Assembly: GCF_905147365.1 (NCBI RefSeq) | Contig: NC_056416.1 | Location: 4,236,001 to 4,300,000 of the forward strand | Direction of reading: 5' to 3' | DNA length: 64,000 nucleotides | Source of the DNA: Aricia agestis | Taxonomy: Eukaryota > Arthropoda > Insecta > Lepidoptera > Lycaenidae | In this document: positions 21,291-31,239 of the stretch, in pieces | How positions within the stretch are numbered: the first letter of the stretch is position 1 | Layout: the number at the start of each line of letters is the position of its first letter | The notes under the pieces: model-generated | The model's input: only the letters and a program-made list of their open reading frames with translations | Database searches by the model: none | Told to the model about the DNA's origin: nothing | Program-made: the position numbers and the translations under genes

Positions 21291-22058
21291 ATTCGGGTAT
21301 GGCCATATACGATCGTTAAGCTTTTGTTTACGTAAGTTTGACCCACGCGGAGAGAAACTAAAGGTCAAAACTTCGTTTGTGCTATTGTTCACGACTGTAC
21401 ATGCTGATGAAATCAATATAACTGTATAGTACAGGTTCCCAACATTTTTTGACTTCATTACTATCAAGCTAATTTTTCGTGAGTAACTTCATTTTGATAA
21501 GACGAACAACATTTACCTCTTTAATGTGGATTAAATTATAGAATTAGTTGCACGCGCGTTTTTTTGTGCCTCAAGCGTTTTAGGCTATTTTAATATAGAG
21601 CGCGCGTTTTGCTCGCGTGTTTGAACAAAGAGGTAATTTTGACTTTTTTTACACTAGTTATTTGTCTTTAGTAATTTTAAACTTTGAATTGGGCAACACC
21701 TCGCCAAATTGGTACGCAACAAAGCATTTAAGAAAGAAACAAAAACACACTGTAATAATAGAGCTATTATTGTACTATTATCTATTCTGTACTATTATTC
21801 GCTTGTCTACAATAATTGTTGTACAATGTACAATGTACATACACCTTGTCTAGTTGTATGTGGTATGCCTCAGGCTGCTGTCAGATCTGTTCTCATTTTG
21901 TACCATCGCCCGAAGCTACGTACACGTTATCTTTCTATCGGAAGATCTGATTATTGTCATGATTTATCACTCTATTAATCTGACTGCACTGGTTATAGTA
22001 ATATTTACTGTTACGGTTTTTGACGTTCCTTATCATGGGAGGTACAATATTATGAACT
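21291..22058. other. Unassigned intronic or intergenic sequence
   Basis: If the oxidase gene has an upstream exon to the left, this is intronic. A CGCGCGTTTT-rich pair at 21550-21622 (GCACGCGCGTTTTTTTG and GCGCGCGTTTTGCTCGCG) is the only notable feature. The open frames here are short and not supported. Confidence 0.35.
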
Positions 22059-22235
22059 GCGGGGCTAAAATGGTCACATTTAGCAATTCCTCTCAATCAA
22101 TTCAGCAAATGAATAGTCAAAACTGTCAAATTAGTATACAAATTATTAGACATGGATTGCAAGCAGACTTGCATTTTGCGATTAAAAAAAAATGAATCAT
22201 AATATGATTCTCCAAAGCGACCATTTTAGCCCCGC
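22059..22235. mobile_element. MITE K, copy 1
   Basis: Termini GCGGGGCTAAAATGGTC and GACCATTTTAGCCCCGC are perfect inverted repeats of 17 bases. The interior has AATCAATTCAGCAAATGAAT, TTGCAAGCAGACTTGCATTTTG and GAATCATAATATGATTC. It lies 303 bp upstream of the oxidase exon. Confidence 0.85.
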
Positions 22236-22538
22236 TAAAACGTGTGCATTAGAGGGGTAGAGAATTAGGTTATAACTTTATAAGAGACAATACATATTAT
22301 ATTATTTTGAGTTCGACGCTTAATTCAATAACTTAATTTTAAAAACATGAGTTTAAAACAATACTAAGTTGTAGGTTTTATACTATTGGTATATTATAAA
22401 TTTACCTATTATTTTTTGTCCCATATGAAATTTATGTATGAACTTATGTATGAAATGTGTGATAGGTTGTCAACATAAGATTATCTTTCGATCTTAATCA
22501 CTCGTTGACCGCAAAAATAACTCTCTATTTTGTTACAG

Positions 22539-22909
22539 GCGGCGAATCGGACCACATCTTTCACCTACACGGATACAGCTTCTACGTAGTCGCCATAACT
22601 CAATTCAACAGAAGCCTAACCAAAGAAGAAATCACAAAACTGAACGCGGAAAACAAGTTATTCCCAAGCAAAAATACGGCTGACCCGGTGCGCAAAGACA
22701 CCATAGTTATTCCCAAATTCGGTGTAGTTTCCCTACGATTTAAGGCGGATAATCCCGGCTACTGGATAATGAGGGACGAGAGATCCTCTCACTGGACGAG
22801 GGGATTAGACTTCGTGTTCAAGGTGGGGGAGGAGCGGGACTTCGTGCGAGCCCCCCCTGACTTCCCGAAGTGTGGGTCCTACGTCGGCCCGGAATACTTC
22901 CTCATTTAG
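22539..22909 (+). CDS. Multicopper oxidase-related protein, terminal exon
   Basis: The exon follows a good acceptor (tctattttgttacag|gc) in phase 1 and ends at TAG 22907-22909, giving about 123 residues. It is the end of the third cupredoxin domain of the laccase/multicopper oxidase family: ESDHIFHLHGYSF near the start (the H-x-x-H-x-HG copper motif), then KDTIVIPKFGVVSLRFKADNP, then a C-terminus ending PDFPKCGSYVGP. In active laccases GYW/GFW is followed by a His-Cys-His-x-x-x-His motif; here it is GYWIMRDERSSHW, so His, Cys and His are Arg, Asp and Glu and only the last His aligns. This implies loss of the trinuclear/T1 copper chemistry and fits the insect multicopper oxidase-related (non-enzymatic) group, although a decayed gene is possible. 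There is no stop or frameshift inside, which argues for constraint. Upstream exons were not found in the window. Confidence 0.85.
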
Positions 22910-23320
22910 ACTGATACTGCTCAATATTTATTCTGTTGTTTGTTTTTATTTAGGAATCGTCGTCAAATTGTGATCGTAAAATTGTTTTACTTGCAATTAA
23001 CCACTTAGGAATATTACAATCTGGTTATAATTAGATGATAACTTATGTTTCAATTCTCTTAAATTCTAATGTAAACTAAATATTTTAAACCCTACCAAAT
23101 TATTAATGTGTTGTATATTTTTTACGCGGTTAATATTATGTGATATCTGAATCGGTAGCATTATATACTGAACTTAGTTTAAATTAGGATTAAAATGAAT
23201 TGAAATTTGAAAGAGTGTAGAAGTTTTTAATGTATTTTGCAAGTTAGGTACCTCGCCTTCAGAATGGTAATAAAGTTATTTAAAATTAAATTTGATTTGA
23301 ATAAAGTGAGTATATAAATC
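22910..23320 (+). promoter_or_regulatory. Putative 3' UTR with poly(A) signals
   Basis: AT-rich sequence follows the stop codon. AATAAA occurs at 23269-23274 and again at 23300-23305, giving a plausible 3' UTR of about 380-410 bases for the oxidase-related gene. Confidence 0.5.
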
Positions 23321-23577
23321 TGTTTAAAATGTAAAGTTACTTTCAATAGCTAGAAATACGGCTAAGACGTGCTGTGTTATAAATAACTTATTTCTTCTTT
23401 AAATAAATGTTTATATTTTAAGAAGAAATAAGTAAGTACTTAGTTATAATTATTCTATGACTATTATTGATATTCAAGAACTTCACAAGTAGCAATAGAT
23501 GTTATGTAACTCTGTAAATAAATTGTGATAACTGATAAGTAATAGTTAGTTTTATGTTTAGGAAAATAGCTTGTTCA

Positions 23578-23640
23578 TTTTTTGACCGACTTCCAAAAAG
23601 GAGGAGGTAATACGTTCGGCTGTATGTATCTTTTTTTTAC
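23578..23640. repeat. Short S-family fragment (about 60 bp)
   Basis: TTTTTGACCGACTTCCAAAA AGGAGGAGGTAATACG-type sequence through GGCTGTATGTATC and a T-run, then unrelated DNA. It matches 33492-33550 and the start of 14596-14985 almost exactly. Confidence 0.7.
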
Positions 23641-23706
23641 CTAAATATAAAGCTCGATCAAAGCTCGATACTCTGTCAAATTGTGTTCGATAGTTTTGAC
23701 AGCTCA

Positions 23707-23898
23707 GCGGGGCTTAAATGGTCGCTTTGGAGAATCATAATATGATTAATTTTTTTAAAATCGCAAAATGATCACTCTGCTTGCAATTTATATCTAGTAA
23801 TTCGTACCAATTTGACATTCATCAGTTTGTCAGTTTTGACAATAATTTTAAAATTTATTGAGAGGTATAATTGCTCAATGTGACCATTTTAGCCCCGC
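23707..23898. mobile_element. MITE K, copy 2, inverted relative to copy 1
   Basis: GCGGGGCTTAAATGGTCGC to GACCATTTTAGCCCCGC. The internal order (GAGAATCATAATATGATT first, TTGCTCAATGTGACC last) is the reverse of copy 1 at 22059, so the two K copies flank the oxidase exon as an inverted pair. Confidence 0.85.
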
Positions 23899-23955
23899 TG
23901 TTATGGGTTTCTAATGAATATAATTTGACTAAGTATCCTTGATCCTTTGCTCAAA

Positions 23956-24142
23956 TTATTATTTTTAACAAAAAATTAAAACCGACTTCCAAGGTAAAAA
24001 CAATAGTGACATCCATATTTTATATTTTATGAACTAAAAAGCATTAAATAATTTTTCCTATCTAGTAGTGCCTTTTTTCGAATTCGGCTAAAAATCAACT
24101 ATTTCTGTACTCAATCTTCATCATTTTGAAGTCGGTGCCAGT
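23956..24142 (+). repeat. S-family element, single diverged copy
   Basis: ACCGACTTCCAAGGTAAAAAC at the left and GAAGTCGGTGCCAGTTCC at the right enclose CAACTATTTCTGTACTCAATC, the same order as one arm of the long inverted repeat at 15735. So (A)CCGACTTCC...GAAGTCGGT are its inverted termini. Confidence 0.65.
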
Positions 24143-24456
24143 TCCAAAAGTTTAACCTATTGTTTTCAGTTACCCTACTATTTAAAAATATTATGGATGT
24201 CAATTGCACCTTTGAGTGTTTAAAAATACTATGAATGCCAATAATAATGGGACTTTCTGTGGTATAAACTCTAAAAGTGTCAATAATTGGGTGTTCTATC
24301 TTAAATACCAGCTGGGTAACAGGGTAACGAATGGTTGTGGAACAGAGAAAGTTCAGTTGTTAGATTTGTATGTGCTTACCTTTAAGCTATAGGGTCTAAG
24401 GCTAGAGACAATAATGTAATATAAGACTTTATAAAACAATATATTATACTTTTTGC

Positions 24457-24895
24457 TACGTTTCTACGCTTGCCGAGGCTTGGCAAGCGTCTACAAGGCA
24501 CAGGCGTCCACAAATCTCGCTTGGTATTTAGAAGTCGTTTACACGCTTGTGAATGCGTCAGTGTATTCATCCAAGCATGGCGGACACCGAACTTGTCTCG
24601 GCTATTAACATCTTTGAGGTTCCAGATACATTTTTCGGTTTGCAAATATTCCAAAAACGATAAACTCTCTTCGTTTGACCAGCTACTTATTTTTGAGTCA
24701 GAACGTGTACTAAGCGTACGCCAACGTGTGAACGCGTCGCAAGCGCTTGTCGCAAGCGCCTTTGATCTGTGGCCAAAAACCGACACTACTCCGGATCGGA
24801 TACAAGCGTTCGCAAGCTCACGCAAGCCAAGCCAAATACTCTCTTTACCTTGTGCTTGTGGACGCTTGCCAAGCCTCGGCAAGCGTAGAAACGTA
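24457..24895. mobile_element. TIR element W, 439 bp
   Basis: TACGTTTCTACGCTTGCCGAGG is matched at the right by CCTCGGCAAGCGTAGAAACGTA. The arms extend about 50 bases (GCTTGGCAAGCGTC, ACAAGGCACAGG). The interior holds several GCTTGCGA/TCGCAAGC words. Long open frames exist on both strands (about 174 and 187 codons) because both strands of the palindromic arms are GC-rich; they are not supported as proteins. No clear target duplication. Confidence 0.7.
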
Positions 24896-24906
24896 GGCCG
24901 TAGCAT

Positions 24907-25156
24907 GAGGGTGTGTATGTGTCCCTTGTCTAGACTTCGCGGTAAAAGTTGTAGCTTTGAAAGAGATTTTTTTTTACTTTTGTATGAGAAAGTTCATGAC
25001 GCCGCGCTGGGCGCTTGCCCAGTGCCCATATAATATGTAATATTATATAAATAAAAAAAAATATCTTTCAGCTATTTTCACAGTTAACTACTAACATAGA
25101 TATACATACCCTAAGGCCTAAAGAATTATTATCACTTTGTTATGTTACACCTTGTA
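24907..25156. mobile_element. MITE J, copy 2, diverged
   Basis: It contains GGTGTGTATGTGTCCCTTGTC, CTTTTGTATGAGAAAGTTCATG and a right arm TATCTTTCAGCTATTTTCACAG through ATTATCACTTTGTTATGTTACACC. It directly abuts element W. Confidence 0.6.
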
Positions 25157-25239
25157 TAGTATTGTATAAATTAATATAAAATATCGTTAAGTTACGAATA
25201 AGAAAAGTCATCTTGCTACGGGACAATGAAATGCATGTA

Positions 25240-25386
25240 ACATGTTCTATCAGAGAAGTTAGTTAGGAGTTCCTAGGCAGATGGGGGACCTACGTGTAGT
25301 TAGGTTGCGACGTCAAACCCAGCCGACAGATAATAATAGTGAATTGACATGTCAACTGCCTAGGAATCAATTTCCTCGATGGTATA
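25240..25386. mobile_element. MITE G, copy 5, with a deletion
   Basis: TTCTATCAGAGAAGTTAGTT and GATGGGGGACCTACG on the left; AACTGCCTAGGAATCAATTTCC TCGATGG-type on the right. The middle of the right arm is missing. Confidence 0.65.
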
Positions 25387-25794
25387 AAATTCCAAAATTA
25401 CTGGCGACAAAAAAACTCCATTGAAAATAGTTTTTGTAGGTATATCAAGTAATAAAATGTAAATATTAAAGTATTTTTTTGTTTAATTGCTGAACCCATT
25501 GACCGTATTAAAATAATTGTCGCCTGTCGAGACAGACGCGACAAAATGCGACAAAAACTCTGGAGGTGTAAAAATAAAGCCTACAAAATTTTAAAATATA
25601 TTTAAAGGTAACGAGGAGCAAAGCCTGCGGTTGGCTACTCCTGAGGGAATTTCAGGCTAAAATATAGCTTTTGCACAATTTCTGACGGTAATATTTGTTG
25701 AACCATTTTATCTAGATGTATAATATACCTGTTTACAATTATTTTGGTTTACTTTCGCTATGAAGTAGTATTAATAACCCATACACTACTACCA

Positions 25795-26029
25795 CTATTT
25801 ATAATTAATGCAAAAGTGTATCTGTATGTCTGTTTGTCTGTTACCTCTTCACACCCAAACCGCTGAACCGATTTTGCTGGATATGGATACTGAACCTACT
25901 TTATGGAGATAGGTGTCCCGGGAAAGAACATATGAAGATACTTTTATCCTGTAAAATGTTAGGGAACCTGCTCGAAAAAACAAATTATGGCACAACGAAC
26001 AACATCGTTGGGCGTCATCTTACATCTAG
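25795..26029 (+). mobile_element. Helitron family 1, diverged copy
   Basis: AATGCAAAAGTGTATCTGTA, CCTCTTCACACCCAAACCGC and AACCGATTTTGCTGG are shared with 34248-34452, and the end GGGCGTCATCTTACATCTAG is followed by T. The 5' TC start is blurred. Confidence 0.6.
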
Positions 26030-26160
26030 TATCACAATTCACAATATACCTTTGTACGTAGAAATTAAGGAACTCAACATAAAATTAGCCGCACACAACA
26101 GACCGTAGTTTGTGACATACGGACGGACATAACGAATTTATAGGGGTGACCATATGGTCA

Positions 26161-26229
26161 CTGTAAGCACAAATATTTACGACATATTTGTGCTTACAGC
26201 TGTAACCGTAAATATTTACGGTTACAGCT
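26161..26229. repeat. Two adjacent hairpins sharing an AGCTGTAA junction
   Basis: Hairpin 1: CTGTAAGCACAAATA ... TATTTGTGCTTACAG (15-bp stem, 9-nt loop). Hairpin 2 (26198-26229) is a perfect 32-bp palindrome, AGCTGTAACCGTAAAT and its complement. Their ends overlap at CAGCTGTAA. Confidence 0.75.
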
Positions 26230-26336
26230 GGTCTTCACTTTATGCCAAATAATTTTACTGGTCTCTTGCCCTTTGTGAACAGGTAAGTTGGTATTTCTAT
26301 CTTATAATATGCTTACTAGTATTTATATCCATACTA

Positions 26337-26420
26337 TCCATACTAATATTATAAATGCGAAATTTGTCTGTCTATCTGTTACCTCTTCACACCATTACCG
26401 TTTTAATTTCGCTGATTCCC
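26337..26420 (+). repeat. Helitron family 1, 5' end only
   Basis: TCCATACTAATATTATAAATG after an A is the exact 5' start of the family. The body stops matching after CTGTTACCTCTTCACACC. Confidence 0.65.
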
Positions 26421-26489
26421 GTTTCCCGCGGTCCCCTAGTTGGTACTATACAGGCTGTCGTCTGACTGGGTAATGAGTTATGAGACTAA

Positions 26490-26656
26490 GCCCGGTATAA
26501 ATAGTCAGTACTCAAGATGCATCTCGGTCTCAATTCGCGGTTCGGCTCTATGATTATGATTCTATATGTCCAAATTTTGACAGCCAACCAATCACAGAGT
26601 CTGAACCGTGTCTTGAGACCGAGATGCATCTTGAGTACTGACTATTTATACCGGCC
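26490..26656. mobile_element. MITE P, copy 2, intact, TAA duplication
   Basis: TAA at 26487-26489 and 26657-26659 flank GCCCGGTATAAATAGTCAG and CTGACTATTTATACCGGCC. The arms hold TACTCAAGATGCATCTCGGTC in both orientations. It is 167 bp long. Confidence 0.8.
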
Positions 26657-26950
26657 TAAAAGAACGGAGATTCCCTGAGTACTGCGCACACTTCTGAGCA
26701 CTCCAAAGTCAAACACTGGCTGGGTTTCTATGAAACTGTCTACCGATACCAAAACCAATGTGAGAAATAAATGTAAGTAATAATTTTTAACGTTTAAGCA
26801 TTACGTATGTTATAGAAAAATAAAATGATTTATTTTGAGAATGTAATTACGTAGGCTCTCAAAATATATAATTGAAGGTAAGCCGGACTTAAAGGTAAGT
26901 GAATAGCGACGTTAAATTAACTTTTTATTGTAGGTTTATTATATTTAAAG

Positions 26951-27187
26951 CAGTGGTACTCAACCATTTTTTATACAGATCTCAACCACGTTTTGTTCTT
27001 GGCCGATCACAGCAGTAAATTTTTTGTATAATGTTCTTTATAATTAGCGATTCAAAAGTAGAATACGAATAAATTTCACGACTTTCACGAGACTTTGCAC
27101 TATTTTGCCGGTGGGTCTGAAATTCAAAATGGTTCAAAGTCATGCGGGCCACTGACCAAGTTCAGGCGGGCCGCAGGTTGAGAATAG
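26951..27187. mobile_element. hAT-type MITE, decayed
   Basis: CAGTGGTACTCAACCATTTTT at the left and GCGGGCCGCAGGTTGAGAATAGCTG at the right resemble the widespread CAGTGGTTCTCAACC / GGTTGAGAACCACTG hAT termini. An 8-bp duplication was not recognised. Confidence 0.6.
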
Positions 27188-27790
27188 CTGATATAAAATG
27201 ACTGACAAAACGTAAAATTACGTGCAATAGAAGTGAAAGCGTGCAGGGCCATGTTGTTAACACTTTTTATGAGGAGAATGGAAATAAGAATGGTCTTTGT
27301 GTAACGCATTGCTAATATTGAATGCAGGTGGACGCTTCACCGTGCGTTAGCATAGTAAAATATAAAAAAAAAATAAATAAAAAGCCTTTTATTTGCTCCA
27401 AATACTAAATTAAATTACATTATATTTTAAAATTTGCAATGATGATGAAAAATTCATTTACTACATTCCATAAATATCACATTAAGTATACATCAATTTA
27501 ATAGCATATTTAATTATTAATGTTGAAAGTACAATTATTGTTTGTATTTGCAATTATAAAATTTAATTGACAAAATTATTATCACAAAAATATTATGTAT
27601 AGCAAAATCAAATTATTTCTAATATAAGTCGTTCCTTTGCATATTGTTGTTTATTTTAAATTATATTGTTACTATAATAATTAAACGATAATAGTATCCA
27701 TACTAACAATGGTAAACGTGTGTTTATTTGTCTGTCTATCCTTTGCATTTGAGCAAAGAAGTTACGGACATCATCTTGTATTTAAAAACA
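27188..27790. other. Unassigned AT-rich sequence
   Basis: No gene. There is an A-rich run at 27361-27380. A short piece at about 27693-27740 (ATCCATACTAACAATGGTAAACG then GTGTTTATTTGTCTGTC) may be a degraded Helitron 1 start. Confidence 0.4.
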
Positions 27791-27891
27791 GGGCCTCTAT
27801 CATGAGCTCTTAAATCGATTCACTTTACGTCCTTATACTTACTGTATAAGGACGTAAAGTGAATGGATTTAAGAGCTCATGATAGAGGCCC
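27791..27891. mobile_element. MITE O, near-perfect 101-bp palindrome
   Basis: GGGCCTCTATCATGAGCTCT and AGAGCTCATGATAGAGGCCC are the ends, and the arms of about 46 bp have only one or two mismatches (CGATTCACTT facing AAGTGAATGG). The loop is only a few bases. No other copy in the window. Confidence 0.75.
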
Positions 27892-28429
27892 AGAACTGAG
27901 TTTGTATGCCAAAAAATTATTGTAGAAGTAACTTCACTTCTAAATTATAACGATAGTGCAAGAGAACTGAGAACGTTAAGAATCCATGCATTTGTCAAAC
28001 GTTTCTTGGTTCCAATGAATCCACTATGGTGTAATCAGTTTGGGATCAAAAGGGGTGAATCATAATAAGGAGAATTTACATTACATGAAGTATTCTGACT
28101 ATTGGCCTCAAGAGAGTTATACATAGCGAGCTAGATTCGCATAAATTGTTCCCTGCAGTTTTCACAGAACTATATAAATGCAGTTTATCATAGGCTTGAG
28201 ACTTGGAACTGGGAGTATCCTAGTTTCGTAAATTTTTTGCTAGAGGGAAGAATAATAAATAACCTTAGTAAAAACATAACTCTTACAATCTCTAGTCCAA
28301 AAGACTGGGTAATAATATGTCTGGATTATTAGCTTCAACATATTAATATATAAAATGTCTACAAAATAAAATATTATAATAGGTACATGTTAAGGACAGC
28401 TGTTTCGTGTAATTATAAACTAGGTGTTT
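27892..28429. other. Unassigned sequence
   Basis: No supported gene or repeat copy recognised. Confidence 0.4.
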
Positions 28430-28532
28430 ATCGCCCCCGAAACCCTCTATAAACTAAATTTCATGAAAATCGTTGGAGCCGATTCCGAGATTCCAATTAA
28501 AAATAAGAATTGCTCGTTAAAGATATAAGATA
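28430..28532 (-). repeat. Helitron family 2 fragment
   Basis: ATCGCCCCCGAAACCCTCTAT, TTTCATGAAAATCGTTGGAG and AGAATTGCTCGTTAAAGATATAAGA match 38270-38359. The CTAG end is missing. Confidence 0.65.
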
Positions 28533-28928
28533 AGATTATTTTATATACGAAGAAATATTTTAACTTTAATAACTTAAAATATTTTTTCGTTCACTTATAC
28601 ATAATATCATTACAACAAAATGTTAGTTAAGTACTTAAATATAATTTGAAAGTAAAAAAAAAAAAATTAAATGAGTAAAAGTACAAAAAACTTTTCACAG
28701 GGCATTATCTAACAGCCTACGTAAAACAACTAGAAAATATGCTTTTTCAAGCTACTAGAGTTGATAGAGCCTTTTCTAAAGCTAGCTACTGTTAGAAATT
28801 GCATTGGAAATTATTCTCTCGAACAGAAAACACACGCCTGTCATTTAAAGTCAAGCTTTTTAAGCACGTTTTGTTTGTAGAATACTTTTTAGATAATATG
28901 TAATTTTTTTATGCGGTAAATGGTAATA

Positions 28929-29194
28929 TACAGTGTGTAACAAAAATAAGTGATAATACTTTAGGGTGTGTACGTGTTCCTTGTAGAGAGTTCACTGTGA
29001 AAGTAGCAGCGCTGAAAGACGAAAAAATTTTTTCACTTTTGTATGGGCAAGGGGCCGAGCGTCACGAGTTTCCCCATACAAAAGTGAAAAAAAAAAATGT
29101 TGGTCTTTCAGCGCTGCTACTCTCACAGTGAACTCTCTACAAGGAACACGTACACACCTTAAAGTATTATCACTTATTTTTGTTACACACTGTA
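28929..29194. mobile_element. MITE J, copy 3, intact 266-bp foldback
   Basis: The ends ACAGTGTGTAACAAAAATAAG and CTTATTTTTGTTACACACTGT are perfect complements. The arms of about 120 bp (GTTCCTTGTAGAGAGTTCAC, GCAGCGCTGAAAGAC) match with few changes. It could fold into a long RNA hairpin. Other copies: 16761, 24907, 39542 and 46137. Confidence 0.85.
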
Positions 29195-29527
29195 TTAATA
29201 TTTTAAGTATATTATGTTACGCAATATGCTCGAAGATCGAAAACGCTCAGTGAGCGGAAAGATAGCTGAAAACGCGTTGTGGTCACAGTAAAAAGTCCAC
29301 ATCGCGAATTTCACGTTGTGGCTCGAAAACGGCAAATAAAAAAGCAAAACGGTAAAAAAAAATATAATTGTGTCCTGAGATATTACCTAAGATAAAATCT
29401 GTTTTAGTACACATTATACAACCAAATTACGAAGGTCCGCCATCTGTCAATGAATCAACTTATCTATCGGCCCTGTTACGACAAAACAATGCAACCCGGG
29501 TTACATCGTTTTGTAACAACAGTCTAA

Positions 29528-29667
29528 GGCTCAATTTCACCAACGACTGTTAAAGTTAACGCTCGGATTAGTATCACGTTACTTCTTTCGTTTTTCATAT
29601 GAATGAAAGAGAAGACATGACATTTTAACAAGCTGTTAACACTAACAGACGTTGGTGAAATTGGGCC
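29528..29667. mobile_element. MITE N, 140 bp
   Basis: GGCTCAATTTCACCAACGACTG faces CAGACGTTGGTGAAATTGGGCC, with inner GTTAAAGTTAAC / GCTGTTAACACTAAC. TAA precedes the left end and CAA follows the right end, so the duplication may be a mutated TAA. Confidence 0.7.
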
Positions 29668-29814
29668 CAAGCTTTGTATTGACTGAACCCACAAAATTCG
29701 GGACAATTTTCGACCAAAATATTCCATATTACATTTCGCTGTGCCGCAAGACGTGCTTTGAGCTAAAAAGTTTTAAACTTTGCAAGTTGACGTGTTACAG
29801 GCGTTTTATCCTAA

Positions 29815-29991
29815 GGCCTCGTTCAGACGAGCGCGTGTTCTGCGCGTGTTCTACTATAGCGTATGGGAAAACACGCGCGCGGCACGCGCTGAGCCCGCGC
29901 AGAACCAGCGCGCAGGCAGCGGCCAGCGCGCGTGTTTTTCCATACGCTATAGTAGAACACGCGCAGAACACGCGCACGTCTGAACGCGGCC
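29815..29991. mobile_element. MITE M, GC-rich 177-bp palindrome, TAA duplication
   Basis: TAA at 29812-29814 and 29992-29994 flank GGCCTCGTTCAGACGAGCGCG and CGCGCACGTCTGAACGCGGCC. Both arms contain GTTCTACTATAGCGTATGG. The CGCG-rich arms create open frames on both strands which are not genes. Confidence 0.8.
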
Positions 29992-30722
29992 TAACCGGGT
30001 CGCTTTACATATTAAATATTTTGTGTTTGTATCATTATTCATTCCATAATTATGATATTTGTCACGCGTCAAAGTTTTGTGTAACAAAGAGCACTATAGC
30101 TAAGTAGAGAAACAAGACATTAGTTTGACCTTTAGAGGACAGTATTTATGAGTGACCTTTACCGGTCACCTGACCCCTCTAGCATTTGTGTCAGTGGGAC
30201 GGAAAACTTGATGAGATCGATTCGGCAATTGTCATTTTGCGTGTTTCTCCTCTTTCTACAAAAATATTGTAGCAGCTGTTTATTATCACAACGCGGCAAC
30301 GTAAAAGAAACAATTCAAAGGTAATTTTTTAAAAACATTAATCGAAAACAGGTTTTTATGTCATTACTCTGTTTTACCTCTATGTAAGCTTGTTTTCCTG
30401 TAATTACACGTATTTAACAATTTACAAGAACCTTTATCACATTAATTTTCTGAATTAATAGTTTTCGAGATTACGAATATATTTTTTTTATCGTAAAGAT
30501 TATCGTTGTACAAGAGTTTTTACAATAAAATAAACTCATTTTAACCTAATATGATAAGCGTAGCGACGACACCCAGCAGCTCGATGGAGCGACGATTTAA
30601 AGAAGGTGGTTTGCAGCGGATGGATCAGCTACCTCTTAGACATTGTCTACATCTGTCTAACTAAAGGTCTTGTTGGAGGCTTTGGACAGTGGACGGCGAT
30701 AGGCTGATGATGTTGATAATCA

Positions 30723-31239
30723 TCTACACTAATATTATAAAGAGGAAAACTTTGTTTGTATAATTGTAATGAATAGGCTCAAAAACTACTGGACCGATTT
30801 TTAAAATTCTTTCACCATTCGAAAGGTAAATAGATAATTTAGCTTTCGAATGGTGAAAGAATTTTAAGTAGTAACATAAGCTAAATGTTATTTAGGAAAA
30901 AATAGGTTTCCGTAAGATATTTGGGTTTTTCGCAGAAAAGGTGTAAAAAATCGACCAGTTAAGACCAGAAAAGTTACTTATTTTGCGTACGCTGCCTTAA
31001 CTATAAAAGATAGAACCATAGGCTTCGGCCTGACCGAGCATGCTATCTCTCTCGGTCGGAAGATCTTCCTTTTCGGCCGCCACTAACAACGTTAAACACG
31101 CTATTAACATTTTCTTAAATATTTGAAAATGCCTAAGAGAGCCAGGTCGGACGACCATGGCGCCGTACTTATATAATATACTAATATATACACTTCAATA
31201 TAATAATGTGGGGAAAACAACGTTTGCCGGGACAGCTAG
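30723..31239 (+). mobile_element. Helitron family 3 relative, 517 bp
   Basis: It starts A|TCTACACTAATATTATAAAG and ends CGTTTGCCGGGACAGCTAG|T, with the pre-terminal hairpin (GAAAACAACGTTTGCC). The interior includes an inverted pair, ATTCTTTCACCATTCGAAAG facing CTTTCGAATGGTGAAAGAATT (30810-30872), and a GC-rich block with CTCTCTCGGTCGG. No Rep/helicase ORF, so it is non-autonomous. Confidence 0.65.

Noticed and set aside
24382..25033. Overlapping genes of 174 (-) and 187 (+) codons
   Set aside because: Both lie over the palindromic arms of element W and MITE J. No start context, domain or splice pattern.
29652..30107. 151-codon + strand gene
   Set aside because: The frame crosses MITE N, unrelated DNA and the palindromic MITE M; the residues repeat in mirror order.
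30723..31239. Autonomous Helitron
   Set aside because: No Rep/helicase frame; 517 bp is far too short.
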